From the NCBI GenBank assembly GCA_947177165.1, contig CAMWTP010000018.1:23614-87613 (forward strand): DNA of 64,000 nt, written 5' to 3'. The translations under genes were made by a program, and so were the position numbers. This DNA is from an uncultured Lachnospiraceae bacterium. GTDB lineage: Bacteria; Bacillota; Clostridia; Lachnospirales; Lachnospiraceae. Below are positions 51,240-60,274 of this stretch, piece after piece (position 1 is the first letter of the stretch; the number at the start of each line of letters is the position of its first letter). Under the pieces are notes generated by a model. The model searched no databases. It was not told where the DNA came from and saw nothing but the letters and a program-made list of their open reading frames with translations.

Positions 51240-52340
51240 CTACACTGTTAAATAATAATCAATTACAGGGCACATAATATTATCCCACGTCAAATGATGC
51301 ATTGCATAATCTCTCATTTTGTCTTGATAGTTTTGATCTGATGTGACTTTGTTATAAAAATCAATTACCGCATTCATATCAATTGGTTCCGGTCTATTTG
51401 GTACATTCATCACAAATTTACAATCAGACGAAAATCGATCATCCTTATATCCGCAAATAAATGGAAGTCCTTTTGCGCAGTATTCAGCACCTTTTATCGG
51501 TGACCATTCATTAAGTCCTTTCTTATATCCTCCCAATGAGCTCACTGCAATATCTGCCGAATCATACAGCTCATTCAGCCTGTCCGTATCCCGGACTTCT
51601 ATCTGCCCTATAAATGTTACTTTTGATTGCAGATCGTATTTTGCCACCAGGTCCTTATATTTTTGTTCTTCTGGTCCGCCCCCGATCATTTTTATCTGCA
51701 AATCATAAGTTCCCCCGCTTTTGTAATACAAATACATTCCCTCTATGATCCGCTCGTACCCCTGCCAGAACATCATCGTTCCCACTGCAATCAATACAAT
51801 CCTCTTATCTTCTTTTGCTTTTTTATGCAGGACTATGTCTGATGATGTTACTCCATTTTTCAGTCTGATACATCCCACATTCCATATCCTGTCATCCATA
51901 GAAAAAGTCGCTATCCTGTCAACATATTTACAAATTTCTTTCCGATAGCACCAATCTTCCTTCTTCGTAATTCCTTCTTCCAACTCCCCATCATACGGAT
52001 ATGTCGGTATTTCCAGAATAGTTTTTATATGACGTTCTTTCTGATATGCAAGCATATCTATCAGCCATTTGCTTGCCAGAGGATATCTTATATATGTCTG
52101 GATTACACGATATTTCTCGATCCAGCTGCACAAAACCGATACCTGATCTCTTCTGGATACTGCTGCCTGCCTTTCTAAAACGACCTCACCATCCATCAGA
52201 TACAATACTGGATATGAATAATATGTATAATAGACCTCTCCCATTTTCACCTGCATTGCCTCAATCTGCCCTTTTATTTTCCTGTATTTTCCTGGTCCAT
52301 AAAATTCGTTAAAGTCTATAAAAGTAATGTAAAAAAGCAT
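51240..52340 (-). CDS. GT4-type glycosyltransferase
   Basis: A 366-residue GT-B type protein. RIVLIAVGTMMFWQGYERIIEGM, IKMIGGGPEEQKYKDL, VTFIGQI, LYDSADIAVSSLGGYKKGL and GLPFICGYKDD are the usual second-domain features of GT4. It lacks the cluster's Rossmann module. The ATG overlaps the stop of the small Rossmann-like gene (TAATG), so the two are coupled and may act as a pair. Confidence 0.88.
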   Translation of the reverse strand: MLFYITFIDFNEFYGPGKYRKIKGQIEAMQVKMGEVYYTYYSYPVLYLMDGEVVLERQAAVSRRDQVSVLCSWIEKYRVIQTYIRYPLASKWLIDMLAYQKERHIKTILEIPTYPYDGELEEGITKKEDWCYRKEICKYVDRIATFSMDDRIWNVGCIRLKNGVTSSDIVLHKKAKEDKRIVLIAVGTMMFWQGYERIIEGMYLYYKSGGTYDLQIKMIGGGPEEQKYKDLVAKYDLQSKVTFIGQIEVRDTDRLNELYDSADIAVSSLGGYKKGLNEWSPIKGAEYCAKGLPFICGYKDDRFSSDCKFVMNVPNRPEPIDMNAVIDFYNKVTSDQNYQDKMRDYAMHHLTWDNIMCPVIDYYLTV

Positions 52341-52747
52341 TATTTTCTCCCAAACTCTTCCAAAAATATGATCTTACCCATTGACACCACATCCTGCAGT
52401 TCATTGCAAATTTCCTTATAATATTGCAATGGTGTAATAATCACTGGTTCATCTTTGTAATACTGACGGAATATGTCTAGATTCATCACTGGTATATCTT
52501 TGATTTCTACTTTCAGTTTTCCGTTTTTATCCACTATTGACAGAACATTGGAAAATGGTGTGATTGCGCGATAAAGTTGTATGCCCAGATATCCGCCCCC
52601 ATAAATGTATACATTCGTTATATTCCATTTCTCAACTTTATGGGCGACAAAATTACGATCTAATAACTGCCCCATCATCTGATATCCTCTGCCCCAAATT
52701 TCAGACTGATATCCATAAAAATCAATTAACGCATCCTTATCTTCCAT
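52340..52747 (-). CDS. Stand-alone Rossmann-like module
   Basis: A 135-residue protein consisting almost only of the shared domain: VYIYGGGYLGIQLYRAI, LSIVDKNGKLKVEIKDIPVM and EPVIITPLQYYKEICNEL. It is coupled to the GT4 gene, which is one of the few enzymes lacking the domain. This suggests the module is supplied in trans there. The residue pattern resembles the N-domain of PglD and the C-domain of sugar C-methyltransferases. Confidence 0.8.
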   Translation of the reverse strand: MEDKDALIDFYGYQSEIWGRGYQMMGQLLDRNFVAHKVEKWNITNVYIYGGGYLGIQLYRAITPFSNVLSIVDKNGKLKVEIKDIPVMNLDIFRQYYKDEPVIITPLQYYKEICNELQDVVSMGKIIFLEEFGRK

Positions 52748-52825
52748 ATTCTCCCTCTGTTCTACCTAAATTATTTGTCAGACGCATGGTCGGCTTATCA
52801 TGAAAATGAGCTATACTTCCACTAT

Positions 52826-54079
52826 TTATTTAAACCATAACTTCGATAAGTCTCTGTTCATCATTGCTTCCAACCCTTTCACGCTATCGAAATAATATTC
52901 TTCCAATACGCTACGTTGTTTATCCGTCATTTTTAAATCCCAAATTTTGGGGGCATTGTTAAACGCTTTCGTTATCTCGGCATATCTGATCTGTCGATCT
53001 CTTTTTTCCTGCCCGTTTTCGGTGTCCGAAAAGCGAATTTCGCACTTCAAATCATAGCGCTGTTTTGCAAGCTTATAACCTGCAGCATCCGCCATTACAT
53101 AATTACCTTCATTTGCCGATGGAAAGTCCACCCGTTCATACCTGCAAGACACACCTATATATTCCAAAATATCCTGTATAACTGTTTGAGAATTCTTGAT
53201 CAGCTCTTCAAACAAAACAATTTTGATTTGCTCCTTAGGATAGTATTTTTCGAACTTCTCAATCCATTTTACATACTCAAATATTTCTTTAGAGCCATCT
53301 CTCTGAAAATACATATCAAACATTTCCAGAGAAAATAATTCTATCTTTTGATAGAACTCTTCCAGTCCGGCCAGTCCACTCCGATTATCCATCTTAAATT
53401 TTGAAAACAGCGCTTCTACTGGATTTCTAACCAAAAATATTAGCTTCACATCATCTCCGAAAAAATCATAGACTTCTTTCGCATAAAACATAAAAGAGGG
53501 TTCTATCATTCCTACTATCTGACCTTCCTGAACGCTGCTGAAATACTTCTCCTCTAATTTCTTTTTGGGATCTTCCACCTTGTCATACCATGAAAAAAAC
53601 TGACTTTCTTTTCTATCTGACAAATAAATATCATCTATTTCCATGAATGCTCTGTGCAAAGAAGTTGTTCCGCATTTAAAGAATCCTCCCACTATAAAAT
53701 TAATTCCTCTGTAAGAGATATTCAGTTTCCGCCCCATATCAAAAAATAATTCATCTGCAACAAATCGATAGTCCTGTACATACTCACTAACAATTTGTGC
53801 TATCTCATCCTGATAAATTGCAGATGCTGCAATAAGTACACTACATTTACCTCGTTCCTCAAAAAAAGAAGATGCCTCCCGAAGCATTATTCCTTTATAT
53901 CCGCAATTTGTTTCATCCTTTCGCGTAACAACCATTGCTTCTATAATTACTGCTTTTTGGTTCAAAATCATGTAATCAATCAACCGTCTGGCATATTTTG
54001 CCCCACCATATATCACAACACTGTTCTTCGACTGCAAATACATGTCCAACTCTTCCGTGCGAAATAAATGTTTTTCCAT
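52826..54079 (-). CDS. PAPS-dependent sulfotransferase with N-terminal Rossmann-like domain
   Basis: A 417-residue protein. The shared domain is at about 17-115 (VVIYGGAKYARRLIDYM). The sulfotransferase part has the 5'-PAPS loop FKCGTTSLHRAF (about 148-160), then the 3'-phosphate segment LIFLVRNPVEALFSKF with Arg and Ser, and ends RDLSKLWFK. It transfers sulfate to a hydroxyl, here presumably of a glycan. It is clearly paralogous to the gene at the right edge. Confidence 0.9.
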   Translation of the reverse strand: MEKHLFRTEELDMYLQSKNSVVIYGGAKYARRLIDYMILNQKAVIIEAMVVTRKDETNCGYKGIMLREASSFFEERGKCSVLIAASAIYQDEIAQIVSEYVQDYRFVADELFFDMGRKLNISYRGINFIVGGFFKCGTTSLHRAFMEIDDIYLSDRKESQFFSWYDKVEDPKKKLEEKYFSSVQEGQIVGMIEPSFMFYAKEVYDFFGDDVKLIFLVRNPVEALFSKFKMDNRSGLAGLEEFYQKIELFSLEMFDMYFQRDGSKEIFEYVKWIEKFEKYYPKEQIKIVLFEELIKNSQTVIQDILEYIGVSCRYERVDFPSANEGNYVMADAAGYKLAKQRYDLKCEIRFSDTENGQEKRDRQIRYAEITKAFNNAPKIWDLKMTDKQRSVLEEYYFDSVKGLEAMMNRDLSKLWFK

Positions 54080-54098
54080 ACGTCTCTTTTCTCCCCGA

Positions 54099-54947
54099 TC
54101 AGTTATGACATTTCAAATAAAAATCAATGACTTCTCTACCGAACCACAGTCGGTAAAGCCCTGCTAACCTTGTCAATTTATACGCCCTGTTCATCTCCAA
54201 TAAACTTTTATATTTTTGCGGTATCTGTTCACTTCTCATAAACCGCTCTGTAACCGGCATATTTTTTTTCATGCCTTCTCTTTCAAACTCAGTCCTTATA
54301 CCCACCTGTCCATCTCTGCTGTTCTCCTCTTTTACAACCTTACTTTCCATAAAAATATTGTAACGTCTATGGGCATACTTAATTGCCATTCCACACAGAA
54401 TTCTTTCTATACCAGCGCCATAATCATACGAAGGAAAACGATTTAAAAGATTATACACATGTTTATTCTGAAACAGATCAAGTGAAAAAAACCGTATATC
54501 AATTCCTTTATTGATTTTTCCATAGGAATATTTTTTCCTGCCATTGCTCATGTTTTCACAAAAAATATTTGGATGAGAAATTCCTGCCGTATATGACTTC
54601 GTTCTTGTACTTACTACCGCCAAAAAATTATCCTGCAAAGCAATATCCGAAGAACAATCTACCAAAATCCTGGCCTGATGCCCCAATCCATAGTCAACAC
54701 CATTCATGAAAGTCCTTGAAAGTGAAAACTTATATTTTTCATGATCATAGTCATAGACAACAAAAACCTTATCCCCCAATATTCTCTTTACAATTTTCTC
54801 CACTTTTTTTTCATTAAATATAGTTACCACTAAAACAAAGTCCTGAAAACTTTGCCTTTTTAATGAATGCAGAAATCTGATCTGCATCTTGTCATTTGGA
54901 GAACCATTAAAATCGCGAAATGTAGTACTTATTACTATTTGCGGCAT
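54099..54947 (-). CDS. Putative GT-A glycosyltransferase
   Basis: A 282-residue protein: VISTTFRDFNGSPNDKMQIR, FLHSLKRQSFQDFVLVVTIF and ARILVDCSSDIALQDNF resemble the first part of a GT-A fold with an Asp-containing motif (DCSSD). The C-terminal half has no strong match and no Rossmann module. GAGGA lies upstream of the ATG. The family is uncertain. Confidence 0.6.
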   Translation of the reverse strand: MPQIVISTTFRDFNGSPNDKMQIRFLHSLKRQSFQDFVLVVTIFNEKKVEKIVKRILGDKVFVVYDYDHEKYKFSLSRTFMNGVDYGLGHQARILVDCSSDIALQDNFLAVVSTRTKSYTAGISHPNIFCENMSNGRKKYSYGKINKGIDIRFFSLDLFQNKHVYNLLNRFPSYDYGAGIERILCGMAIKYAHRRYNIFMESKVVKEENSRDGQVGIRTEFEREGMKKNMPVTERFMRSEQIPQKYKSLLEMNRAYKLTRLAGLYRLWFGREVIDFYLKCHN

Positions 54948-54976
54948 ATTTGATCTTCCTCTTAGCTATGTAAATA

Positions 54977-55039
54977 TTATATTAATTCATATAAGATATC
55001 TTCGATAGATAAAACAGGACAGTCCATCATATTTTTCAT
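54977..55039 (-). pseudogene. Remnant of a duplicated gene end
   Basis: This frame encodes a 20-residue tail with CPVLSIEDILYELI and a stop. It matches the end of the upstream 161-residue protein (CPILSLEDILNELL). It has no start signals of its own and is most simply a leftover of a tandem duplication. Confidence 0.7.
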
Positions 55040-55053
55040 AAAACAATCCTCAT

Positions 55054-55539
55054 TTAAGAGTCCAGCAGCTCATTCAAAATGTCCTCTAAAGACAAAATAG
55101 GACACCTCATCTTTTTTGACAGCCGCTCATCAATTTCACTAAAAAATGTAATTGCAGTCACAATAACTGCATCTACAGTTTCCAAATCATCTTCCAGTGT
55201 CAGGACATTAATATCTGTATATATATTGTCTGCATTTTTATCAATTCCATATTTTACAGTTATATTAGAGCCCTGCAGTTCATGGAGCAGGGTATCCCCC
55301 ACATGACTCATTCCATAAATTGCAATTTGTCTGAGACCTTCTTTTTCAAGGTAATCTACTATCGATTTATTCTCTTGTTTTACTCTTACCCAATTATTCA
55401 TCATAAAAAACAACGCAAGGTGTTTATCCGCATAACCTTGAAACATTTTTGTTTTATTTGAAGCTTTTTTAGCAGCAGCAATCGCTCCAACAATTCCCCC
55501 TGTTAATGAGGATAAAATAGCAATAATTCCCTTCTTCAT
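55054..55539 (-). CDS. Membrane-anchored Rossmann-like module protein
   Basis: A 161-residue protein with a small-residue-rich N-terminal membrane helix (about 3-23, IIAILSSLTGGIVGAIAAAK), a short linker and the shared domain (about 68-160, IAIYGMSHVGDTLLHEL, then VDAVIVTAITFFSEI). No enzyme domain is present. It could tether the module-bearing enzymes to the membrane if the module self-associates. AAAGGA is well placed before the ATG. Confidence 0.75.
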   Translation of the reverse strand: MKKGIIAILSSLTGGIVGAIAAAKKASNKTKMFQGYADKHLALFFMMNNWVRVKQENKSIVDYLEKEGLRQIAIYGMSHVGDTLLHELQGSNITVKYGIDKNADNIYTDINVLTLEDDLETVDAVIVTAITFFSEIDERLSKKMRCPILSLEDILNELLDS

Positions 55540-55578
55540 ACAAATTTCCTTTCTTTTAAAATATGTTTCTGTTCTTTT

Positions 55579-56883
55579 TCAATGTTGCTTATCTCTTACT
55601 TCTCCTACTACGCAATCATTTTTTACATCTACACCCCAAAAAAGCTGCATTTGTTTCACAAAAGCTAAGTATTCACTCCTGGCGTCTTCCGAAAGATAGC
55701 AGGAATACAGTTCTGAATACATTTTCTTCAGTTTTCTTAAAGTCTCTACTGTATAATCTCCTTTAGCAGCCCTTAAAACACCCTTATAATTTAACATGCA
55801 GATATTATATAATATTTTTCTCTCCTCAGCGGATATATGCAGCGGCAAATCAGCTAATATTGTCATTCCAATCCCATTATCCAGTCGGCTCCAATGATCC
55901 CCGTCAGGTTTTGAATAGGCCACTATCTTTTTATTGCTGATTCTGAATTTTCCTTCTTCATTATCAAGCATAAATATAATCGGCATATTCTGAGGTATCG
56001 TTGTATACAAATAAGTTATTATCTGTTTCAGATATTTTTTTACACATTTCATGTGAAATACTTTATTGGAAAAAAATATAAAGTCTCCCATAATGATATT
56101 TGAACTTATCTTGCCATCCTCAATTACCTTTTTATAAAAATAAAGCATATCTTTAAGATCACAAAAATCTATACCATCTCGTTTCGGCATATAAGAAGCA
56201 TAATCATTGAGCGTGAAATGAATAATATCTGAATCATTTTTCGCGATTTCCTGATAGATTATCTCTACAGCATATACAGATGGAACATCATCATCTGATA
56301 ATGTCCATATCCATCCTTCGTCCACCTGCATAAAAGCTAACGCAGTATTTCCCCCTATACCAATATTTCCCGCGTTACAGATGTATGTAATTCTTTTGAC
56401 AAAATCACTGTTTCGCTTACTAAAAACCTCTGATACATCATAATTTGATTTATCATCCATAATTATCATGTTAAAATTTTGGTTTGTTTGCATTTGCAGC
56501 AAATCCAATGTCCTTGCCAATCTTTGCTTTCTATTGTATGTGGGAATAATAATCGTGAGACTTTCCGCGCATTTTACCTTCTCTTCTTCTGGACGCGTTA
56601 CTAAGTTCCCATATATTTCCGTGCAATAAAATATTTTAGGTATTGGAATTTCAAAGTTTAGCAAAAGTTCTTCCCGGATACCATACCTGTAATTACATAT
56701 GATCAGTTTGTCATACTCACAAGTCCCTATCCTTTGCGGCGCGACAAAAGCAAACCCTTTTGTACTACCCATTTTATCCGGGTCTCTGTCAGAGCAATAC
56801 ACAACATCATAATCATTAATAATTCTCTTATGATAATCCTCCCAGCACATTCCCAAACCGTAAACAATAACCTTTTCTTTCAC
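55579..56883 (-). CDS. GT2 glycosyltransferase with N-terminal Rossmann-like domain
   Basis: A 434-residue protein starting with GTG (GGGAGG 10 bases upstream). The shared domain is at about 3-100 (VIVYGLGMCWEDYHK). The GT2 part begins LTIIIPTYNRKQRLARTLDL and has MIIMDDKS, NIGIGGNTALAF and WIWTLSDDDVPS (about 195-205, the metal motif). It continues with a longer C-terminal helical region. The sugar is unknown. Confidence 0.88.
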   Translation of the reverse strand: MKEKVIVYGLGMCWEDYHKRIINDYDVVYCSDRDPDKMGSTKGFAFVAPQRIGTCEYDKLIICNYRYGIREELLLNFEIPIPKIFYCTEIYGNLVTRPEEEKVKCAESLTIIIPTYNRKQRLARTLDLLQMQTNQNFNMIIMDDKSNYDVSEVFSKRNSDFVKRITYICNAGNIGIGGNTALAFMQVDEGWIWTLSDDDVPSVYAVEIIYQEIAKNDSDIIHFTLNDYASYMPKRDGIDFCDLKDMLYFYKKVIEDGKISSNIIMGDFIFFSNKVFHMKCVKKYLKQIITYLYTTIPQNMPIIFMLDNEEGKFRISNKKIVAYSKPDGDHWSRLDNGIGMTILADLPLHISAEERKILYNICMLNYKGVLRAAKGDYTVETLRKLKKMYSELYSCYLSEDARSEYLAFVKQMQLFWGVDVKNDCVVGEVRDKQH

Positions 56884-56921
56884 TTGCAGTTATCCTCCCA
56901 TTATTCGCCTGCCTTACAACA

Positions 56922-57734
56922 TCAAGATCCCTTTTCTTTCACATAACGCGGAAAGCAGTCAATCCAGGAATCATCCGACATATTTACTATTCTTACTTTT
57001 TCCTTTGCAGCATATCTCTTTAATCTTTTTAGTCCATTAAAAATTCTATACATCATATATGTCATAATCTCCATATCAGAGCCATGTTTTTTATTCTCAC
57101 ACATCATTTCACTTCCATAATAATGAACACACTCTCTCATAACCCTGTTTCTTTGGTCAACAGTTATCTGTTTCAAAAAATTCTCATCCGCGCCATATAA
57201 GTATATTTTTTTGTATCCTAATTGAATCCCAACATATAAACACATAATGACAACGTTATTATAAGCCGGTGCCAAAAAATTCTTTTCCATTAATTTATGA
57301 GAATAAAAATCATACCTTGAAATTCCATATAGTGAAAATACATATTTAATATTTAACTTATCTGTTGGAAGAAAAGTCTGTTTGTTAAAGTAACTTGGTA
57401 AAAATATCGTAACTTTGTCGGCAGTTTTCATTAATTCAGTTCTTATTGAAAAGTTTCTTTTATTTTTCTCTAAAAATTCGGAATCTGAGAAACAGACATA
57501 TTGGGGACACAGTTCTTTATATAGTGGAGTCAGTGGTGCATTATTCACCATCATTACATCTGTTTCGCCCGGTTTCAGATACTTTATTGTCCTGTTCACC
57601 GATGGACCGTTTACAACGATACTAAGTGATTTTCCATTATCTGGCTGTAACACTAATCTTTCCTTCAGTTCTCCTTTAAAATAACTTTTAATTACGTACT
57701 TTAGCCATATATACCATATCAGTTTTTCATACAT
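56922..57734 (-). CDS. Sialyltransferase-like / DUF115-like protein
   Basis: A 270-residue protein. SIVVNGPSVNRTIKYLKPGE near residue 33, then VMMVNNAPLT, YNNVVIMCLYVGIQLGYKKI and LYGADENF, follow the layout of GT42 sialyltransferases (CstII: 'IIAGNGPSL', 'A.A.GYKEIYLSGID.Y') and of DUF115/MptE-like proteins. An N-terminal hydrophobic start is present but no shared Rossmann module. With the CMP-sugar synthetase at 61311-61946 this may transfer a CMP-activated sugar. The alternative is a DUF115 enzyme related to flagellin Maf proteins. Confidence 0.6.
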   Translation of the reverse strand: MYEKLIWYIWLKYVIKSYFKGELKERLVLQPDNGKSLSIVVNGPSVNRTIKYLKPGETDVMMVNNAPLTPLYKELCPQYVCFSDSEFLEKNKRNFSIRTELMKTADKVTIFLPSYFNKQTFLPTDKLNIKYVFSLYGISRYDFYSHKLMEKNFLAPAYNNVVIMCLYVGIQLGYKKIYLYGADENFLKQITVDQRNRVMRECVHYYGSEMMCENKKHGSDMEIMTYMMYRIFNGLKRLKRYAAKEKVRIVNMSDDSWIDCFPRYVKEKGS

Positions 57735-57772
57735 AATTTATCTCCCTTTCTCAATTTGCAATAATAATGATA

Positions 57773-59119
57773 TTATCGATACAAATCTGTACAAACAATA
57801 AAATTTTCTCCATATATAAGACCATAATTTATCAGCTGCTGTTGTATTTGATTTACAAATTTAACGGTTGAAATAATAATAAAATAATCAGACCAATTAC
57901 TTATGTCATCAGGATGCATTATTTTAATACCATTAAAGACAGATCCCGCCTTATTTCTATCATTATCAAATACCGCTTCTACAGAATAATAATTTTCACC
58001 ATTAATATCCAACAATTCTTCGCATAATTTTTGCGCTTCGTCACCCGTTCCAAATAATGCTTTTTTCTTTAATGTTTTAGCACATTTTACTAAATAATTC
58101 AGATCAGGTTGTTTTCTTCTCCAACTTTGTTCCCTTTTCCACCATGCATACCACCATTCATTGATGTACCTGTAAAAAGAATCATCCTTATGGTCCATAA
58201 ATTCCTGACTGTCTAGGTTCTCTATCAGCATTTGAATGGCAAAAGCTAAACAATAATTATCCTGCAGCATATGTGCTCCAATATATGGGTCGCAGTCACA
58301 ATCATATAACCATATTATTAAATCGCCAAAGAAATTGAGTCCATATTTTAACTTTAACCCCATTGCCTTAATAATGTAGTCAAGATGCATCATATCTGAT
58401 TCCGAACGTAAATTTACCATTATAATATGCTTGCTTTTATTATTATGCTGCAAATAATATGTGCCGTTATTTCTATGCCATTTGCTATCCTCTGTCATAA
58501 GATCATTGTGTGTGATCTTTTCAAAATCATGTGCATAAAGATGCTTGAATAACGCTATTTGGGGATTAATTGAAACTGCTTTTGCATGTTCAATATGACT
58601 GGCACATTCTATTACGGCAGCACCCCCACCTGACGAACCATAAAATATTATATGATCATTTGATATCTCCAGTTTCTCCGCTATCAATTTTACAATCTCA
58701 GAGACATATATCCGAAGATCAAAATCCTGATTTCCATAATACCATCCTAATCTTAATCCTTCATATATCTGACACATAGGATCTGCTATATTAAGTACAC
58801 TGCCATTCAAAAACTTGTAATATGACCATCTGGAAAAGTGAGTTTTATGTGCAAATCCGGCATGTGGAAACGCGGCATTTAGAAAAACATACAACATTTT
58901 ACCTGGCTTTTGACGAAAGAAACAGTCAAACCTTATCTTTTTATATTCTATTACCGCCTTTCCTTCAAATAATTCAAATTCTTTCTCAATATCAATAATA
59001 AGTCCTTTATCCTGCAGCAATTTTAAATCAGCATCCAGCATATCACTTCTACAGATATCCACATCATGAACAAACTGCGTATAATTGTCATAATTTATGC
59101 CATTCATATAATTAAACAT
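57773..59119 (-). CDS. Alpha/beta-hydrolase-like protein with C-terminal Rossmann-like domain
   Basis: A 448-residue protein. Residues about 75-250 look like an alpha/beta hydrolase, with a nucleophile elbow IIFYGSSGGGAAVIECASH (G-S-S-G-G, Ser as candidate nucleophile). A region of unknown nature follows, and the shared domain is at about 350-448 (ALFGTGDEAQKLCEELL). It might be an esterase or acyl-transfer enzyme acting on the glycan. GAAGG is near the start. Confidence 0.68.
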   Translation of the reverse strand: MFNYMNGINYDNYTQFVHDVDICRSDMLDADLKLLQDKGLIIDIEKEFELFEGKAVIEYKKIRFDCFFRQKPGKMLYVFLNAAFPHAGFAHKTHFSRWSYYKFLNGSVLNIADPMCQIYEGLRLGWYYGNQDFDLRIYVSEIVKLIAEKLEISNDHIIFYGSSGGGAAVIECASHIEHAKAVSINPQIALFKHLYAHDFEKITHNDLMTEDSKWHRNNGTYYLQHNNKSKHIIMVNLRSESDMMHLDYIIKAMGLKLKYGLNFFGDLIIWLYDCDCDPYIGAHMLQDNYCLAFAIQMLIENLDSQEFMDHKDDSFYRYINEWWYAWWKREQSWRRKQPDLNYLVKCAKTLKKKALFGTGDEAQKLCEELLDINGENYYSVEAVFDNDRNKAGSVFNGIKIMHPDDISNWSDYFIIISTVKFVNQIQQQLINYGLIYGENFIVCTDLYR

Positions 59120-59207
59120 ATTTGCCTTCGACCATGCCCTTTATTAATCTATTTATAATACTAATACCATATCCGATTGGAAGCTTTTTAAATCCGCTGT
59201 TTTACTT

Positions 59208-60227
59208 TCATATGTGTTTCTCTCCTAAAAACTCATTCCATTTTTCTAGTACATACTGCTTTCTGCATTTTGTTTTCATTTCTTCCGGTATTGTCTTTAA
59301 AAATTCCAAAAATTGCGATACTGTCACCTCTGAATGTTCTTCCAAAAGATAGCCTGCATAATTAGGATGATAATGATACAAACCTGTTATAAATAAATAC
59401 GGCGAGTAGCCCCATGCTCTTTGTTTATAAATAGGCATAATATGTCTTCCTATCAAATCCAGGATTAGCTTTATATTATATTTGTTTCCTAATGTCATAT
59501 TGTAGTAATTTGCAATTAACTCCGTATTTAAATTTCCTGCGCCCCTGCCAATCCCATATAGGGAGGAATCAATAATCAGCCTTCTTGACGTTTTATATTC
59601 CAGAATATCCTGTGCTGTTATAAACGCCAGATTCATATTATTATGGGAATGAAATCCTATAATAACTTCCTCGCCCAATAAATTGTCCAATACTCTAAAA
59701 TACCTTCGAAAATCTTCTTTCAGCATATATCCAAAACTGTCTACAATCGAAACGGCATCTGGATTTAGTTTGTCAATATTCTGAACAAGCTTGGCATATT
59801 CATCAATAGAATAATCAATTGTCACCATCGGTTGCATAAAAAGTCTATACCCCATTGCCTTTACTGCCTTTGCCAGCTCCAATGCCTCTTTTACCTGATA
59901 TTTATAAAATACAATACGTATTCCTTCAATAGATCTGCCAGTATGTTGCGTCAAACTTTTAATAGAAAACTGCTGGACATCTGCCATTGCCAGAAAAATA
60001 CAGTTTTTTCTATCTTTTGGTAAATATTCCTCAATTCTTTCAATAGAATTAAATTGTGTGGAATTTCCTACATTCCCTTCTGGATTGATATACCCTACTT
60101 CCAGAAAATCCAAACCTGCATCAATCAAATTTCTGATTATATCTATGATTGCCTCATCACTATATGCCCACTTATTTATGTAGCCGCCATCCCGCAACGT
60201 ACAGTCCAATAAATTGTATTTGTCCAT
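59208..60227 (-). CDS. HMGL-like (DRE-TIM) aldolase
   Basis: A 339-residue TIM-barrel aldolase of the HMG-CoA-lyase / 4-hydroxy-2-oxovalerate aldolase type. LLDCTLRDGGYINKW (about 6-20) is the DRE-TIM signature region and IGFHSHNNMNLA (about 200-211) gives the HxH metal site. It likely joins or splits a 2-oxo acid such as pyruvate with an aldehyde. Its place next to a CMP-sugar synthetase suggests synthesis of a 2-keto-3-deoxy sugar acid. ATG 60227 has AAAGG 6 bases upstream. Confidence 0.85.
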   Translation of the reverse strand: MDKYNLLDCTLRDGGYINKWAYSDEAIIDIIRNLIDAGLDFLEVGYINPEGNVGNSTQFNSIERIEEYLPKDRKNCIFLAMADVQQFSIKSLTQHTGRSIEGIRIVFYKYQVKEALELAKAVKAMGYRLFMQPMVTIDYSIDEYAKLVQNIDKLNPDAVSIVDSFGYMLKEDFRRYFRVLDNLLGEEVIIGFHSHNNMNLAFITAQDILEYKTSRRLIIDSSLYGIGRGAGNLNTELIANYYNMTLGNKYNIKLILDLIGRHIMPIYKQRAWGYSPYLFITGLYHYHPNYAGYLLEEHSEVTVSQFLEFLKTIPEEMKTKCRKQYVLEKWNEFLGEKHI

Positions 60228-60274
60228 TTCCAACCTTTCATGATTACACTTAATGTATTGTTAAAGTTTCTTTC

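Noticed and set aside
59120..59207. Possible promoter in the gap before the hydrolase gene
   Set aside because: Only weak -35 and -10 look-alikes in AT-rich sequence.
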